Of a stretch of 6,676 nt of DNA, positions 1 through 5,371 are shown one piece after another (the first letter of the stretch is position 1; the number at the start of each line of letters is the position of its first letter). Below the pieces are notes generated by a model. It saw only the letters and a list, made by a program, of their open reading frames with translations. It was not told where the DNA came from and ran no database searches. Source of the DNA: Pseudomonadota bacterium (GTDB taxonomy: Bacteria > Pseudomonadota > Gammaproteobacteria > Burkholderiales > Burkholderiaceae_C); the NCBI GenBank assembly GCA_030918015.1, contig JAUPTP010000131.1:1-6676 (forward strand), in the 5' to 3' direction. Made by a program: the position numbers and the translations under genes.

Positions 1-1
1 C

Positions 2-196
2 GAGGTCTACATCGCCGACGAGGCCTTCTTCACCGGCACGGCCGCTGAAGTGACGCCGATCCGCGAACTCGACCGCATCGAGATCGGCATCGGCTCGCGC
101 GGCCCGATCACCGAGAAGATCCAGTCGGCCTTCTTCGACATCGTCGGCGGCCGCAATCCGAAGTACGCGCACTGGCTGACGCCGGTGAACGGCTGA
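2..196 (+). CDS. ilvE: Branched-chain amino acid aminotransferase, C-terminal fragment (5' end outside window)
   Basis: The last 64 residues of a class IV (fold type IV) PLP-dependent aminotransferase are encoded here. The gene enters from the left edge, so its start is not visible. The enzyme reversibly transfers the amino group between glutamate and the 2-oxo acids of leucine, isoleucine and valine in the cytoplasm. The fragment shows the family's C-terminal signature: the [15 protein letters not shown] stretch at fragment residues 9-23, whose G-T pair corresponds to the PLP-phosphate-binding loop of E. coli IlvE. It is followed by the RGPIT and IQSAFFD segments and the usual end, a Y-x-x-W-L motif and a few more residues. 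Termination is at a normal TGA and no damage is visible. The next gene starts 36 bases downstream on the same strand, which suggests co-transcription. D-amino acid transaminases share the fold, but the ending matches IlvE closely. Confidence 0.93.
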   Translation, partial: EVYIADEAFFTGTAAEVTPIRELDRIEIGIGSRGPITEKIQSAFFDIVGGRNPKYAHWLTPVNG

Positions 197-218
197 TTTC
201 CGATCCATCAAGGCATCG

Positions 219-224
219 AAGGAG
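219..224 (+). promoter_or_regulatory. Ribosome binding site of the CHCC zinc-finger gene
   Basis: AAGGAG lies 8 bases before the ATG at 233. This is a strong Shine-Dalgarno match that fixes the start of this small gene. Confidence 0.75.
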
Positions 225-232
225 CGATCGAG

Positions 233-439
233 ATGAGCGACAAGAAAGACATCGTCGAGGTGCTGGCCTCGGACCTGCAGGGCCCGGGCGTGGTCTTCTG
301 CCCGAACCCGAAGATGACGCTGTGGAACCAGCATCCGAAGGTCTACATCGACCTGTCGCACGGCGGTGAAGGCAAGTGCCCGTACTGCGGCACCGTCTAT
401 CGCCTGAAGGCCGGCGAGAAGATGCCGTCCCACCACTGA
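233..439 (+). CDS. Small CHCC-type zinc-finger protein (NDUFS6-like zf-CHCC family)
   Basis: A complete 68-residue cytoplasmic protein. The likely zinc ligands are Cys23, His34, Cys49 and Cys52, in the order C-x10-H-x14-C-x2-C. The surrounding HPKVYIDL and KCPYCGTVYRL segments are typical of the zf-CHCC family, which also includes the mitochondrial complex I accessory subunit NDUFS6. The length is normal for the bacterial members. The bacterial role is not established. Complex I genes are not visible here, so a respiratory role cannot be inferred from context. It sits 36 bases after ilvE and 14 bases before the chosen waaF start, all on one strand, so the three are probably one transcript. 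The AAGGAG site upstream supports the start. Confidence 0.9.
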   Translation: MSDKKDIVEVLASDLQGPGVVFCPNPKMTLWNQHPKVYIDLSHGGEGKCPYCGTVYRLKAGEKMPSHH

Positions 440-453
440 AGCCGGCAGCCGCC

Positions 454-1527
454 TTGACGACGCGTTCGCTGGTCGTGGCGCCGCAGTGGATCGGCGACGC
501 GGTGATGAGCCAGCCGCTGCTGGCGGCGCTGGCCGCGCGCGGCGAGACGCTCGCGGTGGCGGCGCTGCCCTGGGTCGCGCCGGTCTACCGCGCGATGCCG
601 GAGGTCGCCGAGGTGGTCGACCTGCCGTTCGCGCATGGCCGGCTCGACCTGAAGGCGCGCTGGCGGCTCGGCCGCGGCTGGGCCGGGCGCTTCGATCGGG
701 CCTATGTGCTGCCGAACTCGATCAAGGCGGCGCTGCTGCCGTGGTTCGCGGGCATCTCTGAGCGCATCGGCTACCAGGGCGAGGGCCGGCCGCTGCTGCT
801 GAACCGGCGCCGCCCGAATCCGGACGAGGCGCGGCCGCCGATGGTCGCGTTCTACGCGGCGCTTGCCGAGGCGCCGGACGCGCCGGCCCCGGCGCGCGAC
901 GCGGTTGCGGACCCGGTGCTGCACCTGCCCCCTGAGCGGCTGCGCAAGGTGCTGACCGGCCTGGGCCTGACCCGCCGCGGCTACTGGGCGATGGCGCCTG
1001 GCGCCGAATACGGCCCGGCCAAGTGCTGGCCGGCGTCGCACTACGCCGCGCTGGCGCGCACGCTGCACCAGCAGTCCGGCCAGCCGGTGGTGCTGCTGGG
1101 ATCCGGCAAGGAAGGCGCCATGGCGCAGGGCATCGCCGACGAGGCGGGCGCTGGCGTGCAGGTGCTGGCCGGACGCACCACGCTCGACGAGGCGATGGCG
1201 CTGGTGGCCGGCGCGCGCGGCCTGGTCAGCAACGACTCCGGCCTGATGCATGTCGGCGCCGCCTTCGGCCTGCCGCAGGTGGCGGTCTTCGGCTCGACCA
1301 GCCCGGAGCACACCCCGCCGCTGAACGCGCGCGCCGAGGTGATCTGGCTGCGCGACGAGCTGAAGCTCGACTGCGCGCCGTGCTTCCAGCGGGTCTGCCC
1401 GCTCGGCCACACCCGCTGCCTGGCCGAGGTGGCGCCTGAGCGGGTGCACGCGGCGCTGGCGCAACGCGTCGAGGCCGCCGAGCGTGAGCTCGATCACCCG
1501 GTGGCGGGTCTGAGGGTGGTGCGCTGA
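454..1527 (+). CDS. waaF: ADP-heptose:LPS heptosyltransferase II
   Basis: A 357-residue GT9-family glycosyltransferase that adds the second L-glycero-D-manno-heptose to the LPS inner core on the cytoplasmic face of the inner membrane. The N-terminal Rossmann domain begins LVVAPQWIGDAVMSQPLL. Asp15 in WIGD matches the catalytic aspartate position of WaaC/WaaF. The C-terminal half carries the heptosyltransferase II signature PGAEYGPAK (182-190), the LLGSGKE loop (215-220), SNDSGLMH for donor binding (259-266) and a four-cysteine ending (Cys307, 310, 315, 322) typical of type II enzymes. Residue 191 is Cys, where the usual motif continues with Arg. I chose the TTG at 454 because the family starts directly with the first beta strand. 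An in-frame GTG at 376 would overlap the zinc-finger gene by 64 bases and add a tail unlike the family. No good Shine-Dalgarno precedes the TTG, so translational coupling to the upstream gene is likely. The start is less certain than the identity. Confidence 0.93.
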   Translation: MTTRSLVVAPQWIGDAVMSQPLLAALAARGETLAVAALPWVAPVYRAMPEVAEVVDLPFAHGRLDLKARWRLGRGWAGRFDRAYVLPNSIKAALLPWFAGISERIGYQGEGRPLLLNRRRPNPDEARPPMVAFYAALAEAPDAPAPARDAVADPVLHLPPERLRKVLTGLGLTRRGYWAMAPGAEYGPAKCWPASHYAALARTLHQQSGQPVVLLGSGKEGAMAQGIADEAGAGVQVLAGRTTLDEAMALVAGARGLVSNDSGLMHVGAAFGLPQVAVFGSTSPEHTPPLNARAEVIWLRDELKLDCAPCFQRVCPLGHTRCLAEVAPERVHAALAQRVEAAERELDHPVAGLRVVR

Positions 1528-1554
1528 CGGGGGCGGGCAGGGCCTGCGTAGAAT
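1524..1554 (+). promoter_or_regulatory. Putative sigma-70 promoter of purU, near-leaderless
   Basis: A TAGAAT -10-like hexamer lies at 1549-1554, only 10 bases before the purU ATG at 1565. A weak -35 candidate, CTGACG at 1524-1529, sits 19 bases upstream of it and overlaps the waaF stop. Transcription would begin near 1561, leaving a leader of about 4 bases. There is no Shine-Dalgarno before the ATG, which fits. This is inferred from sequence alone; the long spacer weakens the -35 call. Confidence 0.45.
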
Positions 1555-1564
1555 CCCGGGCACC

Positions 1565-2449
1565 ATGCCGATGACCCGCGAATTCGTTCTCACCCTCTCG
1601 TGTCCCGATGCCAAGGGCATCGTGCACGCCGTCTCCGGCCTGCTGTTCCAGGCGGGCTGCAACATCATCGACTCGCAGCAGTTCGGCGACGTCCTCGGCG
1701 AGGATGCGACCGGGCTGTTCTTCATGCGGGTCCACTTCGAGGCGCCGGACCACCTGGCCGACGCCGGCACGCTGGACCGCCTGTTCGGCCATGTGCGCCA
1801 GCAGTACGCGATGAACGCGCAGGTGCGCAGCCTGGCGCGCCGTCCGCGCATGATGCTGCTGGTCAGCAAGCACGGCCACTGCCTCAACGACCTGCTGTTC
1901 CGCTGGAAGAGCGGCCAGCTGCCGGTTGACATCCCGGCCATCGTCTCCAACCATCCCGACTTCGCCGAGCTGGCCGCCAGCTATGGCATTCCCTTCCACC
2001 ACCTGCCGCTGCCCACCGGCAGCAGCGCCGCGGTCAAGCGCGAGCAGGAGCAGCGCATCGAGGCGCTGTTCACCGAGCTCGACATCGACCTGGTGGTGCT
2101 GGCGCGCTACATGCAGATCCTCAGCACCGAGCTGTGCCAGTTCCTGCAGGGCCGCGCGATCAACATCCACCACAGCTTCCTGCCGAGCTTCAAGGGCGCC
2201 AAGCCCTACTATCAGGCGCATGACCGCGGCGTGAAGCTGATCGGCGCGACCGCCCACTACGTGACCGCCGACCTCGACGAGGGCCCGATCATCGAGCAGG
2301 ACGTCGAGCGGGTCGACCACACGCTCAGCCCCGAGGACTTCACCGCGGTCGGCCGCGACGTGGAATGCGTGGTGCTGGCGCGCGCGGTGCGCTGGCATGT
2401 CGAGCACCGCGTGCTGCTCAACGGTCGCAAGACCGTGGTCTTTCGCTGA
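1565..2449 (+). CDS. purU: Formyltetrahydrofolate deformylase
   Basis: A 294-residue cytoplasmic enzyme that hydrolyses 10-formyltetrahydrofolate to formate and tetrahydrofolate, balancing one-carbon pools and supplying formate for purine synthesis. An N-terminal ACT domain (about 5-85, starting FVLTLSCPDAKGIVHAV) is the expected regulatory part; in E. coli PurU responds to methionine and glycine. The formyltransferase-fold domain (about 93-280) includes SKHGHCLNDLLFRW (101-114), LARYMQILS (179-187), NIHHSFLPSFKGA (200-212) and the DLDEGPIIEQD segment. By comparison with PurN, the catalytic trio should be Asn200, His202 and Asp238; all are present. The length is normal. A second ATG at 1571 (protein two residues shorter) is also possible. 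It begins 37 bases after waaF, with its own promoter-like box, and heads a likely four-gene unit. No other reading of the function seems plausible. Confidence 0.96.
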   Translation: MPMTREFVLTLSCPDAKGIVHAVSGLLFQAGCNIIDSQQFGDVLGEDATGLFFMRVHFEAPDHLADAGTLDRLFGHVRQQYAMNAQVRSLARRPRMMLLVSKHGHCLNDLLFRWKSGQLPVDIPAIVSNHPDFAELAASYGIPFHHLPLPTGSSAAVKREQEQRIEALFTELDIDLVVLARYMQILSTELCQFLQGRAINIHHSFLPSFKGAKPYYQAHDRGVKLIGATAHYVTADLDEGPIIEQDVERVDHTLSPEDFTAVGRDVECVVLARAVRWHVEHRVLLNGRKTVVFR

Positions 2450-2456
2450 TCGCCCC

Positions 2457-2460
2457 GGAG
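2457..2460 (+). promoter_or_regulatory. Ribosome binding site deciding the NTF2-like gene start
   Basis: GGAG lies 6 bases before the ATG at 2467. This supports that start over upstream in-frame candidates, which fall inside purU, and over the internal ATG at 2497. Confidence 0.6.
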
Positions 2461-2466
2461 ACCCGG

Positions 2467-2913
2467 ATGATTGCCAAGCCGCCGAAGGTCGCGCTGATGA
2501 CCACCCCCGACGAGACCGAGGCCCAGTTCTACGAAGCGCTGCAGCATGGCGACGTCGACCGGGTCATGGCCGTGTGGGCCGACGACGACGACATCGCCTG
2601 CATCCATCCGTCCGGGCCGCGCCTGCTGGGCCTGCACGCGATCCGTGCCGGCTATGAATCGCTGCTGGGCCAGGGGGGGGTCAACCTGCGCCTGTCCCAG
2701 GTGCGCCGCCTGGTCGTGGGCAACCACGCGGTCCACCATGTGCTCGAGGAGCTGCGCATCGAGACACCCGAGGGCGTGCAGAGTGCCTGGGTGCTGGCGA
2801 CCAACGTCTTCGCGAAGACGCCGCAGGGCTGGCGGCTGATCGTGCATCACGCCAGCCCGGCCAGCGAGGCGGCGGTGCAGGAAATCGGCGACGAGCCCTC
2901 GATGCTGCATTGA
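2467..2913 (+). CDS. NTF2/SnoaL-like domain protein (SnoaL_3 type), function unknown
   Basis: A 148-residue protein that fits one NTF2-like cone-shaped alpha+beta domain. The family pattern is clear: an N-terminal helix with QFYEALQHGDVDRVMAVWAD (20-39), then DDIACIHPSGPRLLG (41-55), where homologues also carry D-x-x-x-C-x-H-P-x-G-P-R-L. It ends with TNVFAKTPQGWRLIVHHASP (112-131), the last two strands of the fold. Members of this group are often annotated as ketosteroid isomerase-like, but the superfamily covers many enzymes and binding proteins, so no substrate is proposed. No signal peptide or membrane segment is seen. The start at 2467 has a GGAG site. The open frame extends upstream to 2365, but that part is a shadow of purU. 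A run of eight G at 2673-2680 lies within the frame, which stays intact. It follows purU by 17 bases and overlaps the next gene. Confidence 0.85.
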   Translation: MIAKPPKVALMTTPDETEAQFYEALQHGDVDRVMAVWADDDDIACIHPSGPRLLGLHAIRAGYESLLGQGGVNLRLSQVRRLVVGNHAVHHVLEELRIETPEGVQSAWVLATNVFAKTPQGWRLIVHHASPASEAAVQEIGDEPSMLH

Positions 2914-3959
2914 GCGTGGCCGCCGCCCCGGGGCCGCTGCCGCCGGCGCCGGCCTGGCTGCCCGGCGGGCAGCTGCAGACGATCTGGCCGGCGCTGTTCT
3001 CGCGCCGCCATGCGCCGGGCCGCCCGCCGGTCTGGGCGCGCGAGCGCTGGACCACGCCGGACGGCGACTTCGTCGACGTCGACCGGCTCCAGCCACGCCA
3101 GAGCCCGGCGCCGGGCCCGCAGGCGCCGCTGCTGGTGATCTTCCATGGCCTGGAGGGCTCCTCGTCCAGCCACTACGCGCAGGCCTTCGCCGAGCGCGCC
3201 GAGCAGCTGGGCTGGGCCTGCGCGCTGCCGCATTTCCGCGGCTGCTCCGGCGAGCTCAACCTGGCGCCGCGCGCCTACCACTCCGGCGACTTCGAGGAGA
3301 TCGGCTGGATGCTGGCGCGGCTGGTGCAGGGGCGCCAGGGGCCGGTGCATGCGGTCGGCGTCTCGCTGGGCGGCAACGCGCTGCTGCGCTGGGCGCAGGA
3401 AAGCGGCGGGCAGGCGGCGCGCCGGGTGCGCTCGATCGCCGCGATCTGCGCGCCGCTGGATCTCGCGGCCGCCGGTGACGCGATCGGCCGGGGCCTGAAC
3501 CGGCGCCTCTACACCCCGATGTTCCTGCGCACGATGAAGCCCAAGGCGCTGGCCAAGCTGGCGCAGCATCCGGGCCTGTTCGATGCCGCGCGGCTGCGCG
3601 CGGCGCGCGACCTGCGCGAGTTCGACGATGTCTTCACCGGCCCGCTGCACGGTTTCGCCGGCGTCGACGACTACTGGCGGCGCGCCTCGAGCCGCCACCG
3701 GCTGGCCGAGATCCGCGTGCCGGCGCTGGTGATCAATCCGCTCAACGACCCGTTCGTGCCGGCCGCGAGCCTGCCGGCGCCGCACGAGGCCGGCCGCGCG
3801 GTCGAGCTGTGGCAGCCGGCGCATGGCGGCCATGTCGGCTTTGCCAGCGGCGCCTGGCCGGGCGAGGTGCGCGCGCTGCCGCAGCGGGTCTGCGACTGGC
3901 TGCAGGGGCGGGCGGTGGGCCTGCCCGCGGATCTGAGGCAAGATCCGCGGCATGGATGA
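2910..3959 (+). CDS. YheT-family alpha/beta hydrolase
   Basis: A protein of about 349 residues in the YheT/EMB8 branch of alpha/beta hydrolases, probably cytoplasmic. The N-terminal signature LPGGQLQTIWPALFSRR (17-33) is specific to this branch. It is followed by VIFHGLEGSSSSHYAQAFA (76-94, oxyanion-hole region), ALPHFRGCSGELN (105-117) and YHSGDFEEIGWML (123-135). The nucleophile elbow GVSLGGNALLRW (150-161) contains Ser152. The rest of the triad is Asp280 in NPLNDPFVP and His308 in HGGHVGF. Ester or lipid hydrolysis is the usual guess for the family; the natural substrate is unknown. The start is uncertain: TTG at 2910 overlaps the preceding stop by 4 bases, while GTG at 2916 leaves a 2-base gap. 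Neither has a good Shine-Dalgarno, so coupling to the upstream gene is likely. Its 3' end overlaps the next gene by 8 bases. Confidence 0.93.
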   Translation: MSVAAAPGPLPPAPAWLPGGQLQTIWPALFSRRHAPGRPPVWARERWTTPDGDFVDVDRLQPRQSPAPGPQAPLLVIFHGLEGSSSSHYAQAFAERAEQLGWACALPHFRGCSGELNLAPRAYHSGDFEEIGWMLARLVQGRQGPVHAVGVSLGGNALLRWAQESGGQAARRVRSIAAICAPLDLAAAGDAIGRGLNRRLYTPMFLRTMKPKALAKLAQHPGLFDAARLRAARDLREFDDVFTGPLHGFAGVDDYWRRASSRHRLAEIRVPALVINPLNDPFVPAASLPAPHEAGRAVELWQPAHGGHVGFASGAWPGEVRALPQRVCDWLQGRAVGLPADLRQDPRHG

Positions 3960-4491
3960 GATCGTCAAGGCGGCCCTGCGCAAGTGGCCGAATGTTCCCG
4001 CCTGCCGCGGCTGGCTGGCGCTCGATGCGCGCGGCGACTGGTATCTGCGCGACGACCGCACGCAGGCGGCCGGGCCCTTCCCGCAGTCCAAGGGCAGCCG
4101 GGTGGAGCACGACAAGCTGCGCGAGTTCATCGGCCGCAACTATCTGGCCGACGAGACGGGCTGCTGGTTCTTCCAGAACGGCCCGCAGAAGGTCTTCGTC
4201 GAGCTGGAGGCGGCGCCCTGGGTGCTGCGGCTGCGGCGCGATGCGGCCGGGCGGCTGGACATCACGACCCACACCGGCCAGCCGGTCCCGGCGGGCGACG
4301 TGCGCGCGGTGTGGGTCGACGAGCGCGGGCGGCTCTTCCTCCATGCCCGGATCGGCCTGGGCCTGGTCGCCTCGGCCGACATGGACCTGGCGGCCGACGA
4401 GGTGCTGGCCGGGCGCTGGCAGCCCGAGGAGGTCTCCAGCGCCACGCTGCCGGCCTTCTGCGGCCATGTGCTGAGTCCGGCACGGGCATGA
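3952..4491 (+). CDS. Conserved-looking protein of unknown function with spaced D-x-x-G turns
   Basis: A 179-residue, probably soluble protein; no signal peptide or membrane segment is seen. I do not know a function. The beginning, with KWPNVPACRGWLALDARGDW (11-30), resembles a DUF-type family I associate with betaproteobacteria, but I cannot confirm its number. The sequence is rich in Trp, Asp and Arg. It shows four similar short segments of the form D-x-x-G-x followed by three mostly hydrophobic residues: DARGDWYL (25-32), DETGCWFF (67-74), DAAGRLDI (97-104) and DERGRLFL (123-130). These look like tight turns between beta strands, so a mostly beta protein built of hairpins is inferred. The ATG at 3952 overlaps the stop of the hydrolase gene by 8 bases, pointing to translational coupling. 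The TGA runs straight into the terminator hairpin. It is the last gene of the purU unit. Third-position base use matches its neighbours, so there is no sign of recent transfer. Confidence 0.85.
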   Translation: MDEIVKAALRKWPNVPACRGWLALDARGDWYLRDDRTQAAGPFPQSKGSRVEHDKLREFIGRNYLADETGCWFFQNGPQKVFVELEAAPWVLRLRRDAAGRLDITTHTGQPVPAGDVRAVWVDERGRLFLHARIGLGLVASADMDLAADEVLAGRWQPEEVSSATLPAFCGHVLSPARA

Positions 4492-4515
4492 AAAAAGCCG
4501 GCGTCGGCCGGCTTT
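4491..4515. terminator. Bidirectional intrinsic terminator between convergent genes
   Basis: A perfect 9-bp stem pairs AAAGCCGGC (4494-4502) with GCCGGCTTT (4507-4515) around a GTCG loop. Six A at 4491-4496 give a U-tract on the minus strand, so it should be strong for the cytochrome gene, which stops at 4535. On the plus strand the T-run is short (CTTTCTC), so it is weaker for the purU unit. The first A belongs to the stop codon of the upstream plus-strand gene. Confidence 0.85.
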
Positions 4516-4534
4516 CTCGAGGGGCAGGGGGCGA

Positions 4535-5053
4535 TCAGTTCGCGGCCGAGGCGGCGCCTTCCGGGGCCTTCGGTTCCTCGAACTTGCCGCCGCCGGCATT
4601 GGCCATGTGGGCCACCGCGCGGGCGATTTCCAGATCGCTGTGATCGCCACCGCCTTGCGGGCCCATGTTGCCCTTGCCCTTCAGTGCCGAATTCACCAGC
4701 GCGGCGAAGCCCTGGCCCAGGCGCGGGCCCCAGGCTGCGGCATCGCCGAACTTCGGCGCCCCCAGCAGGCCGGCCGCATGGCAGGCCGAGCACTGGGCCT
4801 GGAAGACCTGCTCGCCCGTCTTGAGCGGGCCGCCCTCGAGCTTGATCAGCACCTGACCGACCGGGCGCAGGCGCTCGGCCACGGCCTGCTCGCCCATCGC
4901 GTTGGTGCCAGCCCCGTCGCGCGGGTTGGTGCCGACATTGCGCACCAGCAGCGCGATCGCGAAGATCGGGACCAGGAAAGCGAAGATCACCGCCAGGATC
5001 AGCTGCTTCGGCGTCTTGATCGGGCTCTGGGGCTCGTCGTGGTGTTGGCTCAT
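4535..5053 (-). CDS. Membrane-anchored c-type cytochrome, cytochrome c5-like
   Basis: A 172-residue electron carrier, expected to be tethered to the inner membrane with its haem domain in the periplasm. A short polar N-terminus (1-17) is followed by one hydrophobic segment at about 18-37 (LILAVIFAFLVPIFAIALLV) that lacks an obvious signal peptidase site and so probably stays as an anchor. Residues about 75-155 form a class I cytochrome c domain. The haem-binding site is CSACH (88-92, His92 as proximal ligand). The likely distal ligand is Met130 in GKGNMGPQGGG, as in cytochrome c5 relatives; Met150 is a weaker alternative. An Ala/Glu/Pro-rich tail follows. The ATG at 5053 has GAGGA four bases before it, and the open frame extending upstream is not protein-like. 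It stands alone on the minus strand, convergent with the purU unit and divergent from the tRNA. Its redox partner cannot be told from this window. Confidence 0.92.
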   Translation of the reverse strand: MSQHHDEPQSPIKTPKQLILAVIFAFLVPIFAIALLVRNVGTNPRDGAGTNAMGEQAVAERLRPVGQVLIKLEGGPLKTGEQVFQAQCSACHAAGLLGAPKFGDAAAWGPRLGQGFAALVNSALKGKGNMGPQGGGDHSDLEIARAVAHMANAGGGKFEEPKAPEGAASAAN

Positions 5054-5057
5054 GGAT

Positions 5058-5062
5058 TCCTC
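5058..5062 (-). promoter_or_regulatory. Ribosome binding site of the cytochrome gene
   Basis: GAGGA on the minus strand lies 4 bases before the ATG at 5053. It fixes the start immediately ahead of the membrane anchor. Confidence 0.65.
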
Positions 5063-5140
5063 GGGCTGCACGGGGATGTTGGAAAGCGGTGAGGGCGCGA
5101 CGCGCTGGCGGGACGGCGCCGGGTGCGCAAAAACCACCGA

Positions 5141-5146
5141 ATTATA
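5141..5146 (-). promoter_or_regulatory. -10 element of the cytochrome gene promoter
   Basis: A perfect TATAAT stands on the minus strand in otherwise GC-rich DNA. Transcription would start near 5134, giving a leader of about 80 bases before the ATG at 5053. No good -35 hexamer is seen 16-18 bases upstream, so an activator may be needed. I see no clear operator, and nothing else between 5063 and 5140. Confidence 0.6.
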
Positions 5147-5195
5147 GTCCTCGGCCCGGCGGGGCCTTGTTGCGCGCACGCTGCGCTGCAAACAA

Positions 5196-5204
5196 TGCTA
5201 GAAT
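5196..5204 (+). promoter_or_regulatory. Extended -10 promoter of the tRNA-Arg gene
   Basis: TGCTAGAAT contains an extended TGn followed by a TAGAAT -10 hexamer. Transcription would start near 5211, about 4 bases before the mature tRNA. The -35 region is not recognisable. It lies back to back with the cytochrome promoter. Confidence 0.6.
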
Positions 5205-5214
5205 CGCGCTCTCC

Positions 5215-5290
5215 GCGCCCGTAGCTCAGTGGATAGAGTATTGGCCTCCGAAGCCAAGGGTCGCTGGTTCGATCCCAGCCGGGCGCGCCA
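5215..5290 (+). tRNA. tRNA-Arg (anticodon CCG)
   Basis: This 76-base gene folds as a full cloverleaf. The acceptor stem pairs GCGCCCG (5215-5221) with CGGGCGC (5280-5286). The D arm is 5224-5239, with a GCTC/GAGT stem. The anticodon stem pairs TTGGC with GCCAA, with loop CTCCGAA; the anticodon CCG is at 5248-5250 and reads the arginine codon CGG. The T arm is GCTGG-TTCGATC-CCAGC (5263-5279). The discriminator is G5287 and the CCA end is encoded at 5288-5290. It is the single RNA of its transcript, between its own promoter and a hairpin terminator. Confidence 0.97.
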
Positions 5291-5310
5291 CCGAATGCGT
5301 TTCGACATCG

Positions 5311-5346
5311 ACGCCAACCGCCAAAAACGGTTGGCGTTGCTGTTTT
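5311..5346 (+). terminator. Intrinsic terminator of the tRNA-Arg gene
   Basis: A perfect 10-bp stem pairs ACGCCAACCG (5311-5320) with CGGTTGGCGT (5328-5337) around loop CCAAAAA. TGCTGTTTT follows. It lies 20 bases after the tRNA and 25 bases before the next gene's ATG, so it should isolate the CoA-transferase gene from tRNA transcription. Confidence 0.85.
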
Positions 5347-5364
5347 CGGCGTCCGCGGTAGATT
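5337..5364 (+). promoter_or_regulatory. Putative sigma-70 promoter of the CoA-transferase gene, possibly leaderless
   Basis: TTGCTG (5337-5342) and TAGATT (5359-5364) are separated by 16 bases. The expected start of transcription, near 5371, would coincide with the ATG at 5372. No Shine-Dalgarno is seen before this ATG. The -35 candidate overlaps the tail of the terminator. Sequence inference only. Confidence 0.45.
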
Positions 5365-5371
5365 CGGCGCC

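Noticed and set aside
1531..1546. Possible terminator between waaF and purU (GCAGG/CCTGC palindrome)
   Set aside because: The stem has only 5 pairs, a single-base loop and no T-tract, so it would not form a working terminator.
397..1950. Long minus-strand open frame (517 codons) across waaF and purU
   Set aside because: It is rich in Arg, Ala, Gln and His, has no recognisable domain and runs antisense to two well-supported genes. This is the expected mirror frame of high-GC coding DNA.
1226..2407. Minus-strand open frame of 393 codons opposite waaF and purU
   Set aside because: Low-complexity composition, no motifs, no sensible start, and opposite the clear PurU protein. It is a GC-driven shadow.
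2847..4139. Minus-strand open frame of 430 codons opposite the YheT-type hydrolase
   Set aside because: It lies antisense to a hydrolase with a complete catalytic triad, and its own product shows only Arg/Ala/Gln-rich sequence.
5270..5371. Possible phage or island attachment site at the tRNA 3' end
   Set aside because: No integrase gene, no direct repeat of the tRNA 3' end and no change in base composition is seen in this window. The inverted repeat after the tRNA is a terminator.
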